A stretch of DNA of 64,000 nucleotides, from assembly GCF_003833015.1 (NCBI RefSeq), contig NZ_RJLQ01000007.1:1-64000 (forward strand). Reading direction: 5' to 3'. The stretch comes from Clostridium sp. E02. GTDB taxonomy: Bacteria; Bacillota; Clostridia; Lachnospirales; Lachnospiraceae. Shown here piece by piece: positions 16,470 to 24,753 of this stretch. The position numbers and the translations under genes were made by a program. The notes below the pieces were generated by a model, which worked only from the letters and a program-made list of their open reading frames with translations, did no database searches and was not told the origin of the DNA. Within the stretch, counting starts at the first letter, position 1; each line of letters starts with the position of its first letter.

Positions 16470-17900
16470 CTATACGGTAATTTCGGCTGTCAAACCAAGC
16501 AATTCTTCGTTCTCTTTTAAAAGAGGTTTTATGATCTCTTCTAAATAGATCGTCACCTGTTCCGGTGCACAACCTACGTATTTTTTTCCATCCATGCTTT
16601 CTTTTAGATCTTCCAAAGAAAGATTAAAAGAAGAATCCCCGGCAATTAACTCTAATAAGTTATTATCAAGTCCATTTACCTTTACATTCTTTCCTGCTTC
16701 CATAGAAAGTTCTCTGATTCTCTCATGGAGTTCCTGTCTGTCCCCTCCTGCTTTTACTGCATCCATCATGATGTTCTCTGTTGCCATAAATGGAAGTTCG
16801 GCCATTAAATGTTTTTCAATTACTTTGGGATATACCACAAGGCCATCTACAACATTTAAACAAAGATCCAAGATTCCGTCAATGGCAAGAAAACCTTCCG
16901 GTACACTCAAACGCTTGTTGGCAGAATCATCAAGTGTCCGTTCAAACCACTGGGTGGAAGAAACAAGCATAGGGTTCATAACATCCGCCATTACATAATT
17001 GGACAAAGAGGCAATCCGTTCACTTCGCATGGGATTTCTCTTATAAGCCATCGCCGAGGAACCAATCTGATTCTTTTCAAATGGCTCTTCCACTTCTTTT
17101 AAATGCTGCAAAAGCCTGATATCATTGGAAAATTTATGAGCACTCTGAGCAATTCCAGCCAGAACATTAACCACACGGCTGTCTACTTTTCTGGAATAGG
17201 TCTGGCCAGAAACTGGGTAGCATCCGGAAAATCCCATCTTTTCAGCGATCATGGCATCCACTTTTCTTACCTTGTCCATGTCTTTATCGAACAGTTCCAG
17301 AAAACTGGCCTGGGTACCTGTAGTTCCCTTAGAACCCAGAAGCTTGATCGATCCCAGTAAATAATCCAAGTCGTCTAAGTCCATGGTCAGATCATGAAGC
17401 CAGAGCATTGCTCTTTTCCCTACCGTAGTAGGTTGCGCTGGCTGAAAATGAGTGAACGCCAGAGTGGGAAGATCTTTATACTTATCTGCAAACTTTGCCA
17501 ATTCCCCAATTACATTCATTAATTTTTTACGAACCAGGAATAAGGCTTCTGTCATGACTATAATATCCGTGTTGTCACCTACATAGCAGGAGGTTGCACC
17601 CAGATGGATGATGCCCTTTGCTTTGGGACACTGCACTCCATATGCATACACATGAGACATGACATCATGACGAACTTCCTTTTCTCTTTGTTTTGCCACA
17701 TCATAGTTGATGTCATCCTGAAAGGACTTTAATTCCTTTATCTGTTCATCCGATATGGGAAGTCCCAATTCTTTTTCTACTTCCGCAAGCGCAACCCACA
17801 ATTTTCTCCATGTCTTAAATTTCTTATCTGGGGAAAAGAGGTACTGCATCTCCTTGCTGGCATAACGCTCAGACAGCGGACTTTGGTAACGATCTGTCAT
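16470..17900 (-). CDS. purB: adenylosuccinate lyase
   Basis: Removes fumarate from SAICAR and from adenylosuccinate, so it serves both IMP and AMP synthesis. The fumarase-superfamily signature SSAMAYKRNPMRSE lies near residue 285 (the family S-S-x-M-P-x-K-x-N-x-x pattern, with A in place of P). Other conserved parts are IIHLGATSCYVGDN (about 97) and TLAFTHFQPAQPTTVGKR (about 155), which carries the catalytic histidine. Length 476 is normal. AGGAGG lies 11 bases before ATG. The spacing to purF is 136 bases, with no terminator I can see. Confidence 0.96.
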   Translation of the reverse strand: MTDRYQSPLSERYASKEMQYLFSPDKKFKTWRKLWVALAEVEKELGLPISDEQIKELKSFQDDINYDVAKQREKEVRHDVMSHVYAYGVQCPKAKGIIHLGATSCYVGDNTDIIVMTEALFLVRKKLMNVIGELAKFADKYKDLPTLAFTHFQPAQPTTVGKRAMLWLHDLTMDLDDLDYLLGSIKLLGSKGTTGTQASFLELFDKDMDKVRKVDAMIAEKMGFSGCYPVSGQTYSRKVDSRVVNVLAGIAQSAHKFSNDIRLLQHLKEVEEPFEKNQIGSSAMAYKRNPMRSERIASLSNYVMADVMNPMLVSSTQWFERTLDDSANKRLSVPEGFLAIDGILDLCLNVVDGLVVYPKVIEKHLMAELPFMATENIMMDAVKAGGDRQELHERIRELSMEAGKNVKVNGLDNNLLELIAGDSSFNLSLEDLKESMDGKKYVGCAPEQVTIYLEEIIKPLLKENEELLGLTAEITV

Positions 17901-18036
17901 ATTTTTTCATTCCTCCTAGGATTTGGTTTCATTCATATCTTAGCATATTTTATTTACAAAGGGAAGAGAAAGCAGGGACCGCCTTCCCGCTTCAATATCT
18001 GCCGGTATGACGCTCCCTTTTCATAAATTCTACACA

Positions 18037-19479
18037 TTACCTTGTGTATTCTCCTCGAATATCTTCTTCTGGCGGTTCAATGGGATAGTCTCCGCTAAAA
18101 CACGCAGTGCAGATAGAAAGACCTTCTGCCATCTCTTTTAATCGGTCAATCTTAAGATAAGACAGAGAATCTGCACCCAGTAGTTCCCGAATTTCTTCAA
18201 CACTTCTATTATGAGCGATTAGCTGATCTTCATCTGGAATATCAGTTCCAAAATAACAAGGATGCAAAAAGGGTGGAGCACTTATGCGTACATGGACCTC
18301 TTTCGCTCCAGATTCCCGAAGCATATTCACGATCAGAGCACTGGTGGTTCCACGAACAATGGAATCATCAATCATAATAACCCGTTTCCCTACCACGGCC
18401 TCTTTTAAAACATTCAGCTTAATTCTGACGGAAGATTCCCGGTTGCTTTGTTTGGGTTTGATAAAGGTTCTTCCCACATAAGAATTTTTTATAAATGCGG
18501 TTCCATAAGGAATGCCGGACTGCAGAGAATACCCCAATGCTGCGGCATTGCCTGATTCTGGAACCCCTACCACCAAATCCGCATCGACTGGGGAATCCAC
18601 AGCAAGCGCGCGTCCCGCACAAAGTCTGGAGTGATACACACTCACTCCATCAAAGACACTGTCTGGTCTTGCAAAGTAAATATATTCAAAAATACATCTT
18701 GCTTCTTTTGATTTATCTGGAAAGCAGAGGCGGGTATCCGACACAATCCCATCCTTTGTGATGGTAACAATCTCACCCGGCAATATATCACGCACAAATT
18801 CAGCACCAATGGTATCAAGTGCACAACTTTCAGAAACGATGATATAGGCATTGTCACGTTTCCCTATACACAATGGCTTAAATCCATAAGGATCTCTTGC
18901 CCCTATGAGCTTTCTTGGACTCATAACTACAAGAGAGTAAGCCCCTTTGATCTTTTTCACTGCATTGGCTACTGCAAGCTCTACCGATGTGGTCTTAACT
19001 CGTTCCCTTGCGATATGATAAGCAATCACCTCTGAGTCAATCGTTGTCTGGAAAATCGCTCCACTATACTCTAATTCCTTGCGCAATTCCAATGCGTTAA
19101 CCAAGTTTCCGTTATGTGCCATGGCAAGCGTTCCCTTAACATAATTAAGGACAAGTGGCTGAGCATTCTCCCGAGTACTGCTTCCGGCAGTTGAATAACG
19201 AACATGACCTACACCAATGTTACCGTGAAGCCCCTCTAGGATATCCGGGGTGAAGACCTCGTTACAAAGCCCCATCCCTTTATGAGCAGCAACTTTTCCT
19301 TTGGGACCTTCTGTATCACTAACAGCAATTCCACAGCTTTCCTGTCCTCTATGCTGCAATGCAAACAATCCGTAATAAATGGTTGATGCTACATTGTTTC
19401 CATCAAAATCATACATTCCGAATACGCCGCACTCTTCATGCAGTTCTTCTTCTAGATTGAAATTCAGTTCGTTCGTCAT
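18037..19479 (-). CDS. purF: amidophosphoribosyltransferase
   Basis: First step of purine synthesis: PRPP plus glutamine gives phosphoribosylamine. The N-terminal glutaminase domain follows a 16-residue propeptide, with the nucleophile in EECGVFGMYD. The C-terminal phosphoribosyltransferase domain has the PRPP loop VIMIDDSIVRGTTS (about 355). Cysteines in CIFEYIYFARPD, PCYFGTDIP and CTACFSGDYP match the four ligands of the [4Fe-4S] cluster in Bacillus-type PurF. Length 480. It lies 24 bases downstream of purC, so the two form an operon. Confidence 0.97.
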   Translation of the reverse strand: MTNELNFNLEEELHEECGVFGMYDFDGNNVASTIYYGLFALQHRGQESCGIAVSDTEGPKGKVAAHKGMGLCNEVFTPDILEGLHGNIGVGHVRYSTAGSSTRENAQPLVLNYVKGTLAMAHNGNLVNALELRKELEYSGAIFQTTIDSEVIAYHIARERVKTTSVELAVANAVKKIKGAYSLVVMSPRKLIGARDPYGFKPLCIGKRDNAYIIVSESCALDTIGAEFVRDILPGEIVTITKDGIVSDTRLCFPDKSKEARCIFEYIYFARPDSVFDGVSVYHSRLCAGRALAVDSPVDADLVVGVPESGNAAALGYSLQSGIPYGTAFIKNSYVGRTFIKPKQSNRESSVRIKLNVLKEAVVGKRVIMIDDSIVRGTTSALIVNMLRESGAKEVHVRISAPPFLHPCYFGTDIPDEDQLIAHNRSVEEIRELLGADSLSYLKIDRLKEMAEGLSICTACFSGDYPIEPPEEDIRGEYTR

Positions 19480-19503
19480 TAATCGCCTTCCCTCTCTCTA
19501 CTT

Positions 19504-20211
19504 TTAGTGAATCCCCAGACGTCTAAATATTTCTTCATACGCATCTTCAACACCGCCCAAATCTCTACGGAACCGATCTTTGTCCAGCTTTTCATGCGTA
19601 TCTTTATCCCAAAGCCTGCAGGTATCCGGAGATATCTCATCTGCCAGAATCACTTCACCGTGATATCGGCCAAATTCTATTTTAAAGTCAATTAAGTCAA
19701 TATTTAAACTGCCAAAGTACTCATTTAGGACTTCATTCACCGTAAATGCATACTTTGTAATGACATCAATCTCTTCCTGTGTCGCCAGGTTAAGAGCCAA
19801 AGCATAGTAACTATTAATGAATGGATCTCCCAGATCATCATTTTTATAACTAAATTCAAGTGTCGGACAAGAAAATTTGATACCTTCTTCCATACCCATC
19901 TTTTTTGCAAAACTTCCAGCAGAGTAATTTCTGATAATTACCTCAAGTGGCACAATCTCAACCTTTTTCACTGCGGTTTCGCGATCACTTAACTCTTTTA
20001 CCAAATGAGTCGGAACCCCTTTTTCTTCCAATTTTTGAAAGATAAAATTCGTCATTCTGTTGTTTATTGCACCTTTTCCAACAATGGTACCCTTTTTTAA
20101 ACCGTTGAAGGCTGTTGCATCGTCTTTATAAGAAACAATTAATACATTAGGTTCTTCTGTTTTAAAAACCTTTTTTGCTTTTCCTTCATACAGCATCTCT
20201 TTTTTTTCCAT
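19504..20211 (-). CDS. purC: SAICAR synthetase
   Basis: Joins CAIR and aspartate with ATP to give SAICAR. The N-terminus KKEMLYEGKAKKVFKT is the standard start, with the ATP-binding glycine loop. LEVIIRNYSAGSF and IDFKIEFGR are the conserved family motifs near residues 95 and 170, and ISPDTCRLWD follows near 195. The ATG at 20211 is taken as the start; a GTG nine bases upstream is in frame, but AGGTGG suits the ATG. It is the first gene of the purC-purF(-purB) run, behind a consensus promoter. I found no guanine riboswitch or PurR box in the leader. Confidence 0.97.
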   Translation of the reverse strand: MEKKEMLYEGKAKKVFKTEEPNVLIVSYKDDATAFNGLKKGTIVGKGAINNRMTNFIFQKLEEKGVPTHLVKELSDRETAVKKVEIVPLEVIIRNYSAGSFAKKMGMEEGIKFSCPTLEFSYKNDDLGDPFINSYYALALNLATQEEIDVITKYAFTVNEVLNEYFGSLNIDLIDFKIEFGRYHGEVILADEISPDTCRLWDKDTHEKLDKDRFRRDLGGVEDAYEEIFRRLGIH

Positions 20212-20279
20212 GGTATCCACCTGTCCTTTACTGAATTAATTATAAGTTTTTCAAATAAAACTATGGTGTTTCAGTAGAA

Positions 20280-20308
20280 ATTATAATACATTGAAATTAG
20301 GATTGCAA
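20280..20308 (-). promoter_or_regulatory. sigma-A promoter for purC
   Basis: Minus-strand TTGCAA (20308-20303) and TATAAT (20285-20280) are 17 bases apart, about 70 bases upstream of purC. Confidence 0.8.
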
Positions 20309-20356
20309 CTGATTTTATTATTATAAATACTAATGACCAGTATGCAACTTTGGTTC

Positions 20357-20722
20357 TCAATCAGGTTCTTTTAAAAAAACCTGTTCCACTTTTTTCCATA
20401 GTTCCATCTTCCCTTCTTTCCAGTCTATGGTGATTCCCTGCTCTTTTGTTTCCCCTGTTCTTCGGTTCTTAAACTCCATGAAATCTGGTTCTTTTTTTGT
20501 TACAATCTCCTGTCTGACCAAAAACATTTTTTTAATATCAGCAACCATGTTGCTTCCAAAATCGGGAAAAAGACAAAAACCTTCTAATAGAATAAAAATA
20601 TAGAGACCAGAACGTAAGTTACTTTTTCGCGTCCGTTTGTACTCCACAATCCACGTAAGGCTTCGCCATGGTTTGCTTTTTTTATTATACCCCCAATATC
20701 GGAAAGACACAAACCTTTCCAT
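20357..20722 (-). CDS. hypothetical protein
   Basis: Not recognised. The 121 residues are basic and aromatic at the N-terminus (FRYWGYNKKSKPWRS), have a hydrophobic patch about 42-55 (YIFILLEGFCLF), and end in a charged, helical-looking tail. An AGGCGGAG ribosome site lies about 8 bases before the ATG, which supports translation. There is no signal peptide. The gene lies upstream of the purC promoter on the same strand and downstream of the lipoprotein terminator. It might be a lineage-specific small protein or a chance frame. Confidence 0.5.
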   Translation of the reverse strand: MERFVSFRYWGYNKKSKPWRSLTWIVEYKRTRKSNLRSGLYIFILLEGFCLFPDFGSNMVADIKKMFLVRQEIVTKKEPDFMEFKNRRTGETKEQGITIDWKEGKMELWKKVEQVFLKEPD

Positions 20723-20853
20723 TCTTTTACTCCGCCTTTCTTTTCTGATGTTACTCTCTTAGATTCAATGGATGAATGCCGGGATACCGGCTTAAGATAT
20801 TACTGACGTTTGACCGAACCGCTTCTATGTTCCATATTATTATATACCATGAT

Positions 20854-20891
20854 AAAAAAAGCTTCAAGCATGTTTTATGCCTGAAGCTTTC
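20854..20891 (-). terminator. terminator of the dapA-dapB-lipoprotein unit
   Basis: On the minus strand a 14-bp stem with one mismatch (20890-20877 with 20871-20858) is followed by seven T. It closes the transcript just after the lipoprotein stop codon. Confidence 0.88.
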
Positions 20892-20908
20892 TTAATTCTT
20901 AATGATTT

Positions 20909-21202
20909 TTACTGTGCCGTCTCAGTGGTTGGGGTTCCATTGCTTTCCCCTGTAATATTATCGACTCCCTTTTCAACGTCATCGACCACATCATTAATGA
21001 CTCCTGTACTGCTTTCATTCCCTACTTCATCTGCTCTTGTTGTCTCTGCCATGGTTTTATCTTCGGTTGTAGCGGCTATTGTCGTCGCCTTAGTTGCTGC
21101 GGAAGTTCCAGCCCCATTATTTTTTGTGGTTCCGCATGCTGACATACAAATTACTGCCATAACGACCATAAGGGCAAATACTAATGGTTTCATTCTTTTC
21201 AT
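20909..21202 (-). CDS. small Thr/Ala/Glu-rich lipoprotein
   Basis: An exported lipoprotein of unknown role. The ATG at 21202 gives a clean signal peptide (MKRMKPLVFALMVVMAV) and lipobox CMSAC-G, with Cys near residue 22 as the lipid anchor. The mature 75 residues are low-complexity, rich in T, A, E and D, with no fold evident, perhaps a flexible surface tether. A longer ORF frame extends upstream to 21286 but would destroy the signal peptide. It follows dapB by 73 bases and ends at a terminator, so it is probably the last gene of the lysine-riboswitch unit. Its ribosome site lies inside a long hairpin (21204-21256). Confidence 0.8.
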   Translation of the reverse strand: MKRMKPLVFALMVVMAVICMSACGTTKNNGAGTSAATKATTIAATTEDKTMAETTRADEVGNESSTGVINDVVDDVEKGVDNITGESNGTPTTETAQ

Positions 21203-21203
21203 A

Positions 21204-21256
21204 ATAATTCTCCTTTCATTTACTACGATTAGTATGTGTAAATGAAGGAGAATTAT
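21204..21256 (-). promoter_or_regulatory. 5' hairpin burying the lipoprotein ribosome site
   Basis: In the minus-strand RNA the arm from 21256-21238 pairs with 21223-21204 over 19 bp, with one bulged base and a 14-nt loop. The second arm contains AAAGGAG, the ribosome site for the ATG at 21202. No T run follows, so this is not a terminator. It should limit translation of the lipoprotein unless opened. Confidence 0.65.
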
Positions 21257-21275
21257 ATTGGAATATATTGGAAAA

Positions 21276-22034
21276 TTAAGATTCAATTACATCTTTCATG
21301 GAATATAACCCCGGTTTCTTTCCAGCCAAAAATTTTGCAGCAGAGACTGCTCCTTTTGCAAAAATTGCTTTGGAATATGCAGTATGCTGAAACGTGACCA
21401 CCTCATCGGTACCAGCAAATATTACATCATGCTCTCCTACGATGGATCCGCCGCGTACTGCCATGATTCCGATTTCTTTCTTATCTCTTGCTTTTCGAAC
21501 TTGACTTCTGTCATATACATAATGAAATTCCTGATCCATGGCTTCATTGATGGAATCTGCCAATGACAGTGCCGTACCGCTGGGTGCATCTAGCTTTTTA
21601 TTGTGATGCTTTTCCAGTATTTCGATATCAAATCCTGCTTTAGAAAGTACCTGTGCTGCTTCTTTGACCAGTTTCATTAACAGATTTACACCAAGAGACA
21701 TATTCGCAGACCTCAGAATTGCAACCTTGCTCGCCGCATCTTCTATCTGTTTGTTCTGCTCCTCAGAAAGTCCGGTGGTACAAACGACGACTGGTATCTT
21801 TTTTTCTACGCTGTAGCAAAGAAGCGCATCCACTGCTTTTGAAGATGCAAAATCTACAATCACATCTGCATCCACAGTGCATTCAGCCAAAGTCCCAAAT
21901 ACAGGATACGAATTTTCTTTTTTCGTATAAGGATCAATCCCTGCGACAATCGAAAAGTTTGTTTCTTCCGCTGCAATTTGAGTGATGACCTGTCCCATCG
22001 ACCCGTTACAGCCGTGCATTATCATACGAATCAT
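21276..22034 (-). CDS. dapB: 4-hydroxy-tetrahydrodipicolinate reductase
   Basis: Second dedicated step of lysine/diaminopimelate synthesis, using NAD(P)H. The N-terminal Rossmann loop is HGCNGSMGQ. EKHHNKKLDAPSGTAL near residue 140 holds the catalytic His-His and Lys and the substrate-binding GT. Length 252 is typical. The ATG at 22034 is chosen: GGAGG ends 5 bases before it, and an upstream ATG at 22046 overlaps that same site. The 30-base gap to dapA implies one transcript. Confidence 0.95.
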   Translation of the reverse strand: MIRMIMHGCNGSMGQVITQIAAEETNFSIVAGIDPYTKKENSYPVFGTLAECTVDADVIVDFASSKAVDALLCYSVEKKIPVVVCTTGLSEEQNKQIEDAASKVAILRSANMSLGVNLLMKLVKEAAQVLSKAGFDIEILEKHHNKKLDAPSGTALSLADSINEAMDQEFHYVYDRSQVRKARDKKEIGIMAVRGGSIVGEHDVIFAGTDEVVTFQHTAYSKAIFAKGAVSAAKFLAGKKPGLYSMKDVIES

Positions 22035-22064
22035 AATTTCCTCCATAGTTTATTCTTTCACCGA

Positions 22065-22949
22065 TTATAAGATTCCATACTCCACCATGGCAATTTTTAA
22101 CCGTGCCTGATTTTCAAGCTCCATCTCGGTAAGTGGTAGACGCATCGGTCCAGCATTCTTACCCATAAGATTGAGTGCCGCTTTCACCGGAATCGGATTC
22201 ACTTCACAAAATAATGCATTCATCAGAGGAATTGCCTCTAGTTGAAGCTTTGCACTTCTTTTCACATCTCCATCAAAATAAGAATGACATATATCATGGA
22301 TTTTTTCAGGAGCAAGGTTTGAAAGAACAGAAATCACACCTTTTCCTCCCAGTGACAAAAGCGGAACGATTTGATTGTCATTACCGGAATACACATCTAC
22401 ATTTCCATCGGAATAATTCATCAAATCTGCGATGGCAGAAAAATCTCCACTGGCTTCTTTGACCCCTACAATATTGGGAACATCTTTGCATAGATCCGCA
22501 ATGGTCTTGGGGTTTATATTCACTCCACTTCTTCCTGGAATGTTGTAAAGAAGAATTGGAATTTTAACTTCATCGGCTACTGCTTTGAAATGTGCTTTCA
22601 ACCCATTTTGTGTTGCTTTATTATAATATGGAGATACAAGAAGCAGACCATCTGCGCCATGCTTTTTTGCTTCTTTGGAGAGATAAACAGCTGTATCGGT
22701 GCAATTTGAACCGGTTCCTGCGATAACAGGTATCCTTCTGTTGGTAATCTCACATATGTATTTGATCACATCTAAATGTTCCTCGTGAGTCATAGTTGAT
22801 GCTTCACCTGTCGTACCACATGCGATAATCGCATCCGTACCACCCACGATCTGTTCCTCTACAAGCTCCTCCAGTTTTTCATAGTTCACTTTTCCACTCT
22901 CTTTAAATGGTGTGATAAGCGCTACACCTGCACCTTCAAAAATTGCCAT
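22065..22949 (-). CDS. dapA: 4-hydroxy-tetrahydrodipicolinate synthase
   Basis: Condenses pyruvate with aspartate semialdehyde, the entry to diaminopimelate and lysine. It is a TIM barrel of 294 residues. GTTGEASTM near residue 45 is the pyruvate/ASA loop. YNIPGRSGVNI near 135 contains the proton-relay tyrosine, and VGVKEASGD near 160 supplies the Schiff-base lysine. GGAGG precedes the ATG. The gene is the first of the unit controlled by the lysine riboswitch and terminator between 23046 and 23275. Confidence 0.97.
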   Translation of the reverse strand: MAIFEGAGVALITPFKESGKVNYEKLEELVEEQIVGGTDAIIACGTTGEASTMTHEEHLDVIKYICEITNRRIPVIAGTGSNCTDTAVYLSKEAKKHGADGLLLVSPYYNKATQNGLKAHFKAVADEVKIPILLYNIPGRSGVNINPKTIADLCKDVPNIVGVKEASGDFSAIADLMNYSDGNVDVYSGNDNQIVPLLSLGGKGVISVLSNLAPEKIHDICHSYFDGDVKRSAKLQLEAIPLMNALFCEVNPIPVKAALNLMGKNAGPMRLPLTEMELENQARLKIAMVEYGIL

Positions 22950-23045
22950 TATTATATCCTCCTAATTCTTTTGTCGTACCTATTAACTGTAAATAAAGCT
23001 CCCCAATCCTCACGATTTAGTTTGGTGCATGTCTTACTCAAACAC

Positions 23046-23074
23046 AAAAACAGAGCTGACAAAGGGTCAGCTCT
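23046..23074 (-). terminator. riboswitch-controlled terminator before dapA
   Basis: Minus-strand AGAGCTGAC (23074-23066) pairs with GTCAGCTCT (23060-23052), followed by T runs. It lies between the lysine aptamer and dapA. A second small hairpin at 23079-23098 (AGTTTA/TAAACT) sits between aptamer and terminator and may take part in the switch. Confidence 0.88.
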
Positions 23075-23107
23075 TAAAGTTTAGAATTTGGTAAACTCAT
23101 CTTTCTT

Positions 23108-23275
23108 TAAGTAGCTCCCCATCCCATCGGATGACAGTCACATGGTTCTTAACCATATGCCCAGAACTGGTACGTTCAGGCCATACCATCCTTCGGCGTT
23201 TCTTCCTTTTCTCTGTCCTCATCTGTACCTGATACATCGGACGGAGTACTCATAAGCAACGCAGCCTCTACTCTA
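23108..23275 (-). promoter_or_regulatory. lysine riboswitch (L-box)
   Basis: The minus-strand leader of dapA carries the order of conserved L-box elements: AGAGGCTGCG at the 5' end (23269-23260), AGTA, then GCCGAAGG, a central CTGGGC-type helix, GACTGTCA (23139-23132) and a closing GGGGAGCTA (23120-23112). The layout and length fit the five-helix lysine aptamer. Binding of lysine is expected to favour the downstream terminator and shut off dapA-dapB. A consensus promoter lies just upstream. Confidence 0.9.
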
Positions 23276-23289
23276 TTATGTATGTCACC

Positions 23290-23318
23290 ATACTATCATT
23301 ATTATTTTGTATTGTCAA
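23290..23318 (-). promoter_or_regulatory. sigma-A promoter for the dapA riboswitch leader
   Basis: Minus-strand TTGACA (23318-23313) and TAGTAT (23295-23290) are 17 bases apart. The -35 lies inside the last codons of cobO. Confidence 0.85.
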
Positions 23319-23805
23319 CTTTAACCTGTTTGATTTCAAGGATACTATCTACATAAGGTTCCATCTCTTTTGAAAAAAACTTACCTGTCAAGATAACCTC
23401 CATGTCGTCTACCTTAGTCCCCAAAAGCTTGATAAGTTCTTCTTTCTCAAGGATATTCTGGTCCAGCAGACCAAGAATTTCATCCAAAATAAGCAAATCG
23501 CACTCCCCGGTAGATACTACTTTCCTGGCAAAATTAAGACCATTACGGATGTTCATCCGTTCTTCTTCCTGCTGTTCACTGCTTAGATCTTCAAATAAGC
23601 CGTCACACTTTTCAAATCGGAAGATCTTCATCTCCGGTTCCAGCCGCTTGATCAGTTCCACAGTACCCTGGTCCTGACAACCTTTTAGAAACTGTATCAT
23701 AATGACCGTACGGTCCTTGATCAAAGCTTCGATGCCCATCCCCAGTGCAGCTGTTGTCTTTCCTTTCCCTTTCCCGTATATAACCTGTATCGTACCATTC
23801 TTCAT
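23302..23805 (-). CDS. cobO: cob(I)yrinic acid a,c-diamide adenosyltransferase (CobO/BtuR)
   Basis: Transfers the adenosyl group of ATP to cob(I)alamin or its precursors to make the coenzyme B12 form. Walker A is YGKGKGKTTAALG near residue 10, and LLILDEILGLLD near 105 is the Walker-B-like segment of the family. The 167 residues are at the short end of the family. The ATG at 23805 is preferred because GAGGTG stands 7 bases before it. No other cobalamin genes are nearby, so it probably works on salvaged corrinoids. The dapA promoter overlaps its 3' end. Confidence 0.92.
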   Translation of the reverse strand: MKNGTIQVIYGKGKGKTTAALGMGIEALIKDRTVIMIQFLKGCQDQGTVELIKRLEPEMKIFRFEKCDGLFEDLSSEQQEEERMNIRNGLNFARKVVSTGECDLLILDEILGLLDQNILEKEELIKLLGTKVDDMEVILTGKFFSKEMEPYVDSILEIKQVKVDNTK

Positions 23806-23919
23806 CTTTTTGCACCTCATAACAGCTAAAAAGCAACTATTTACATCTATTGTTAGAACCGTTACATCGTATCATAAAATTAATATATTTGCAAGTTTTC
23901 TTCCCACCATAAACTCTAT

Positions 23920-24546
23920 TTATTCCATACATTCCAGTTTACTAACAGAGACTTCATATGCCACTCTCTTTTCACATTCTGTTTCGCTTAGCTTTTTTGT
24001 GTATTCTCTACTTTGCACTCTTCCCCAGACTTTCACTCTGGTTCCAACTGTAAAACCTGAAGCATATCTGGCATTCCGTCCCCATGCAATGCATGGTATG
24101 TAATCCGATTTTCCATATGGACGATTCACTGCAAGCAGCAAATCTGCAATCTCCCTACCCAGTGGAGTCTTCCTGTAAATGGGATCTTTGCATATGTATC
24201 CATCCAAAAAAATTTGATTGGTTTTCGTGTAATCTGTAAACTCATCTATAAAGTGGACCTCTCTGACAAATATAGAAAGCACAAGACGGTTTTTTGTTCC
24301 TTCATGACGATTATAGGAACGGAACTGACCGACCGCTTCAACCGTACAACCATTATACTCTCCTTCTACATCAATCAGACGTTCTGAAATCATGAGCGGA
24401 ATTACATCTGTCTGTTCACTCAAACGATTTACCCCTATATCCACCATATAGAATCCTTCTCCAAATACCTCATGGCTGAAGGTGAAGCCGGAGATTATTT
24501 CTCCTATTACGCTTACTTTGTTGTTTTCAATCATTTTTTCTGACAT
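23920..24546 (-). CDS. single-stranded DNA-binding protein-like, two OB folds
   Basis: A protein of the SSB/OB-fold family, probably binding single-stranded DNA. The C-terminal half (about 105-208) reads like a short SSB: FLDGYICKDPIYRKTPLGREIADLLLAVNR cut at family positions, then DYIPCIAWGRNARYA and VGTRVKVWGRVQSREYTK. The N-terminal half (about 8-95) looks like a second, diverged OB fold (VSVIGEIISGFTFSHEVFGE). There is no acidic DDDIPF tail, so it is not a standard replication SSB. AGAGGAG precedes ATG. It stands between cobO and typA. Confidence 0.8.
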   Translation of the reverse strand: MSEKMIENNKVSVIGEIISGFTFSHEVFGEGFYMVDIGVNRLSEQTDVIPLMISERLIDVEGEYNGCTVEAVGQFRSYNRHEGTKNRLVLSIFVREVHFIDEFTDYTKTNQIFLDGYICKDPIYRKTPLGREIADLLLAVNRPYGKSDYIPCIAWGRNARYASGFTVGTRVKVWGRVQSREYTKKLSETECEKRVAYEVSVSKLECME

Positions 24547-24689
24547 TGTATTTCTCCTCTTCTTTCACTTATTAGCTAATATGCTCCACAGCTAATATTA
24601 AATTTATGTGAAAGAATCCAAAATAATGATAAAAAACAATCCAAAAATATCGACATAACCAGGCATAATGCACAAAAAATAATGGAGAA

Positions 24690-24726
24690 TGCTGCCTGAT
24701 TGCCGATAATTCGGCGACCTGTGGCA
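24690..24726 (-). terminator. possible weak terminator after typA
   Basis: GCCGA/TCGGC (24702-24706 with 24711-24715) forms a short stem inside an outer TGCC/GGCA pair. The T run on the minus strand starts only about 10 bases further on. Weak. The rest of 24547-24753 shows nothing else. Confidence 0.35.
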
Positions 24727-24753
24727 ACATCCTCCCTGTTATTACAATTTGTG

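Noticed and set aside
20212-20356. Guanine/purine riboswitch or PurR box before purC
   Set aside because: No aptamer core or PurBox sequence seen; only a consensus promoter.
22950-23301. T-box leader before dapA
   Set aside because: No T-box core motif; the conserved elements fit the lysine riboswitch instead.
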